Assembly (NCBI GenBank): GCA_027625215.1
Contig: JAQBWJ010000093.1
Coordinates: 1 to 7,438 of the forward strand
Direction: 5' to 3'
DNA: 7,438 bases
Origin: Candidatus Poribacteria bacterium
GTDB lineage: Bacteria; Poribacteria; WGA-4E; GCA-2687025
A program made the translations under genes and the position numbers. This document shows positions 7,155 to 7,438 of this stretch, piece after piece; position 1 is the stretch's first letter; every line of letters starts with the position of its first letter. The notes under the pieces are model-generated. The model did not search any database. It was given only the letters and a program-made list of their open reading frames with translations, and was not told where the DNA came from.

Positions 7155-7183
7155 ATCATACTCGAAACGACGTACCGTTTGAA
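7155..7183 (-). promoter_or_regulatory. Sigma-70-type promoter candidate for the 159-residue protein gene
   Basis: On the minus strand, TTCAAA (7183-7178) and TATGAT (7160-7155) are separated by 17 bases; the -10 box matches consensus at 5 of 6 and the -35 at 4 of 6. Transcription would start near 7148, giving a leader of about 85 bases. Just downstream, AAGTAT (read on plus) occurs twice at 7134-7139 and 7142-7147, and the -10 sits in GTATCATAC, a short near-palindrome. These could be operator elements. Confidence 0.5.
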
Positions 7184-7425
7184 GTCTTTTTCGTACGCAT
7201 TTCGGCGCGATATTCACGCCGAGAACGCGCGGGTCGAATCATCCCTTTAATGGCGGGGGTTTCGGCGAATTGTCGGCATCGTGTCGGCGCAACTTGAGTC
7301 GGACGAGGGCGGTACGCGCCCATACTTTGCGTGGCGGCGCGACGTATCATGGGGCGGCGGTCATACTCGCCGTACGGTTTATAGGGAATCTTGTTTAGGA
7401 AGTCGAAAAACCGATTGAGTTTCAT
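7156..7425 (-). CDS. Doubtful small Arg-rich reading frame
   Basis: An 89-codon frame starting MKLNRFFDFLNKIPYKPYG and ending inside the promoter candidate of the next gene. It is rich in Arg and Pro, has no Shine-Dalgarno sequence before the ATG, and matches no family I know. The frame stays open to the window edge, so it may instead be the tail of a longer gene. In another minus frame, a 19-codon stretch enters from the edge and ends at a TAA at 7381-7379, and could equally be the C-terminus of a neighbouring gene. Codon third positions are not clearly biased. I would not treat it as a real gene without conservation evidence. Confidence 0.2.
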   Translation of the reverse strand: MKLNRFFDFLNKIPYKPYGEYDRRPMIRRAATQSMGAYRPRPTQVAPTRCRQFAETPAIKGMIRPARSRREYRAEMRTKKTSNGTSFRV

Positions 7426-7438
7426 CGTGACGGACGAG
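7184..7438. other. Window-edge stretch without a firmly supported gene
   Basis: From the promoter candidate to the window end I see no reliable gene on either strand. Plus-strand frames carry frequent stops. The only long frame is the doubtful Arg-rich one on minus. No RNA gene or array is visible. Confidence 0.4.

Overview
The window is bacterial chromosome with dense, Shine-Dalgarno-led genes, and includes clear GTG and TTG starts. One 60-base line counted in the right-hand operon (5161-5220) is about 65% G+C. One counted in the left-hand genes (541-600) is about 53%. Nothing here fixes the phylum; a free-living or uncultivated high-GC bacterium is likely, but that is inference.

Left third (1-2550, all minus strand): a three-gene restriction-modification (R-M) operon, transcribed right to left. 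The first gene (2550-1651) is a beta-class DNA methyltransferase with the TSPPY catalytic motif typical of N4-cytosine enzymes. The second (1658-771) is another beta-class methyltransferase with DPPF. The third (774 to beyond base 1) starts at GTG inside the stop of the second and carries a PD...ELK nuclease motif, so it is the probable restriction endonuclease. The genes overlap by 8 and 4 bases, so they are probably translationally coupled, methyltransferases first. Two different methyltransferases with one nuclease suggest a non-palindromic (type IIS-like) target.

Intergenic 2551-2795: the divergent control region between the R-M operon and the right-hand operon. It has C/G-rich inverted repeats that can pair in mutually exclusive ways, then a small hairpin and a strong Shine-Dalgarno sequence before a TTG start.

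Middle (2796-6459, plus strand): a compact operon for a molybdenum hydroxylase of the xanthine oxidase family, in the order FAD subunit, [2Fe-2S] subunit, molybdopterin subunit (gaps of 3 and 4 bases). Cofactor motifs are intact and the catalytic Glu is present. The Cys-bearing active-site loop of true CO dehydrogenase is absent, so the substrate is open. No XdhC/CoxI-type maturation gene is in the window.

Right end (6460-7438): two diverged copies of a hairpin-bearing repeat lie between the converging Mo-hydroxylase operon and a minus-strand gene for a 159-residue protein with a probable C-terminal winged-helix domain. That gene has a credible promoter at 7155-7183. The last ~255 bases hold only an uncertain Arg-rich reading frame.

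The R-M operon, with an unidentified nuclease and two dissimilar methyltransferases, is the best candidate for something undescribed. The rest looks like a known enzyme family with an unknown substrate.
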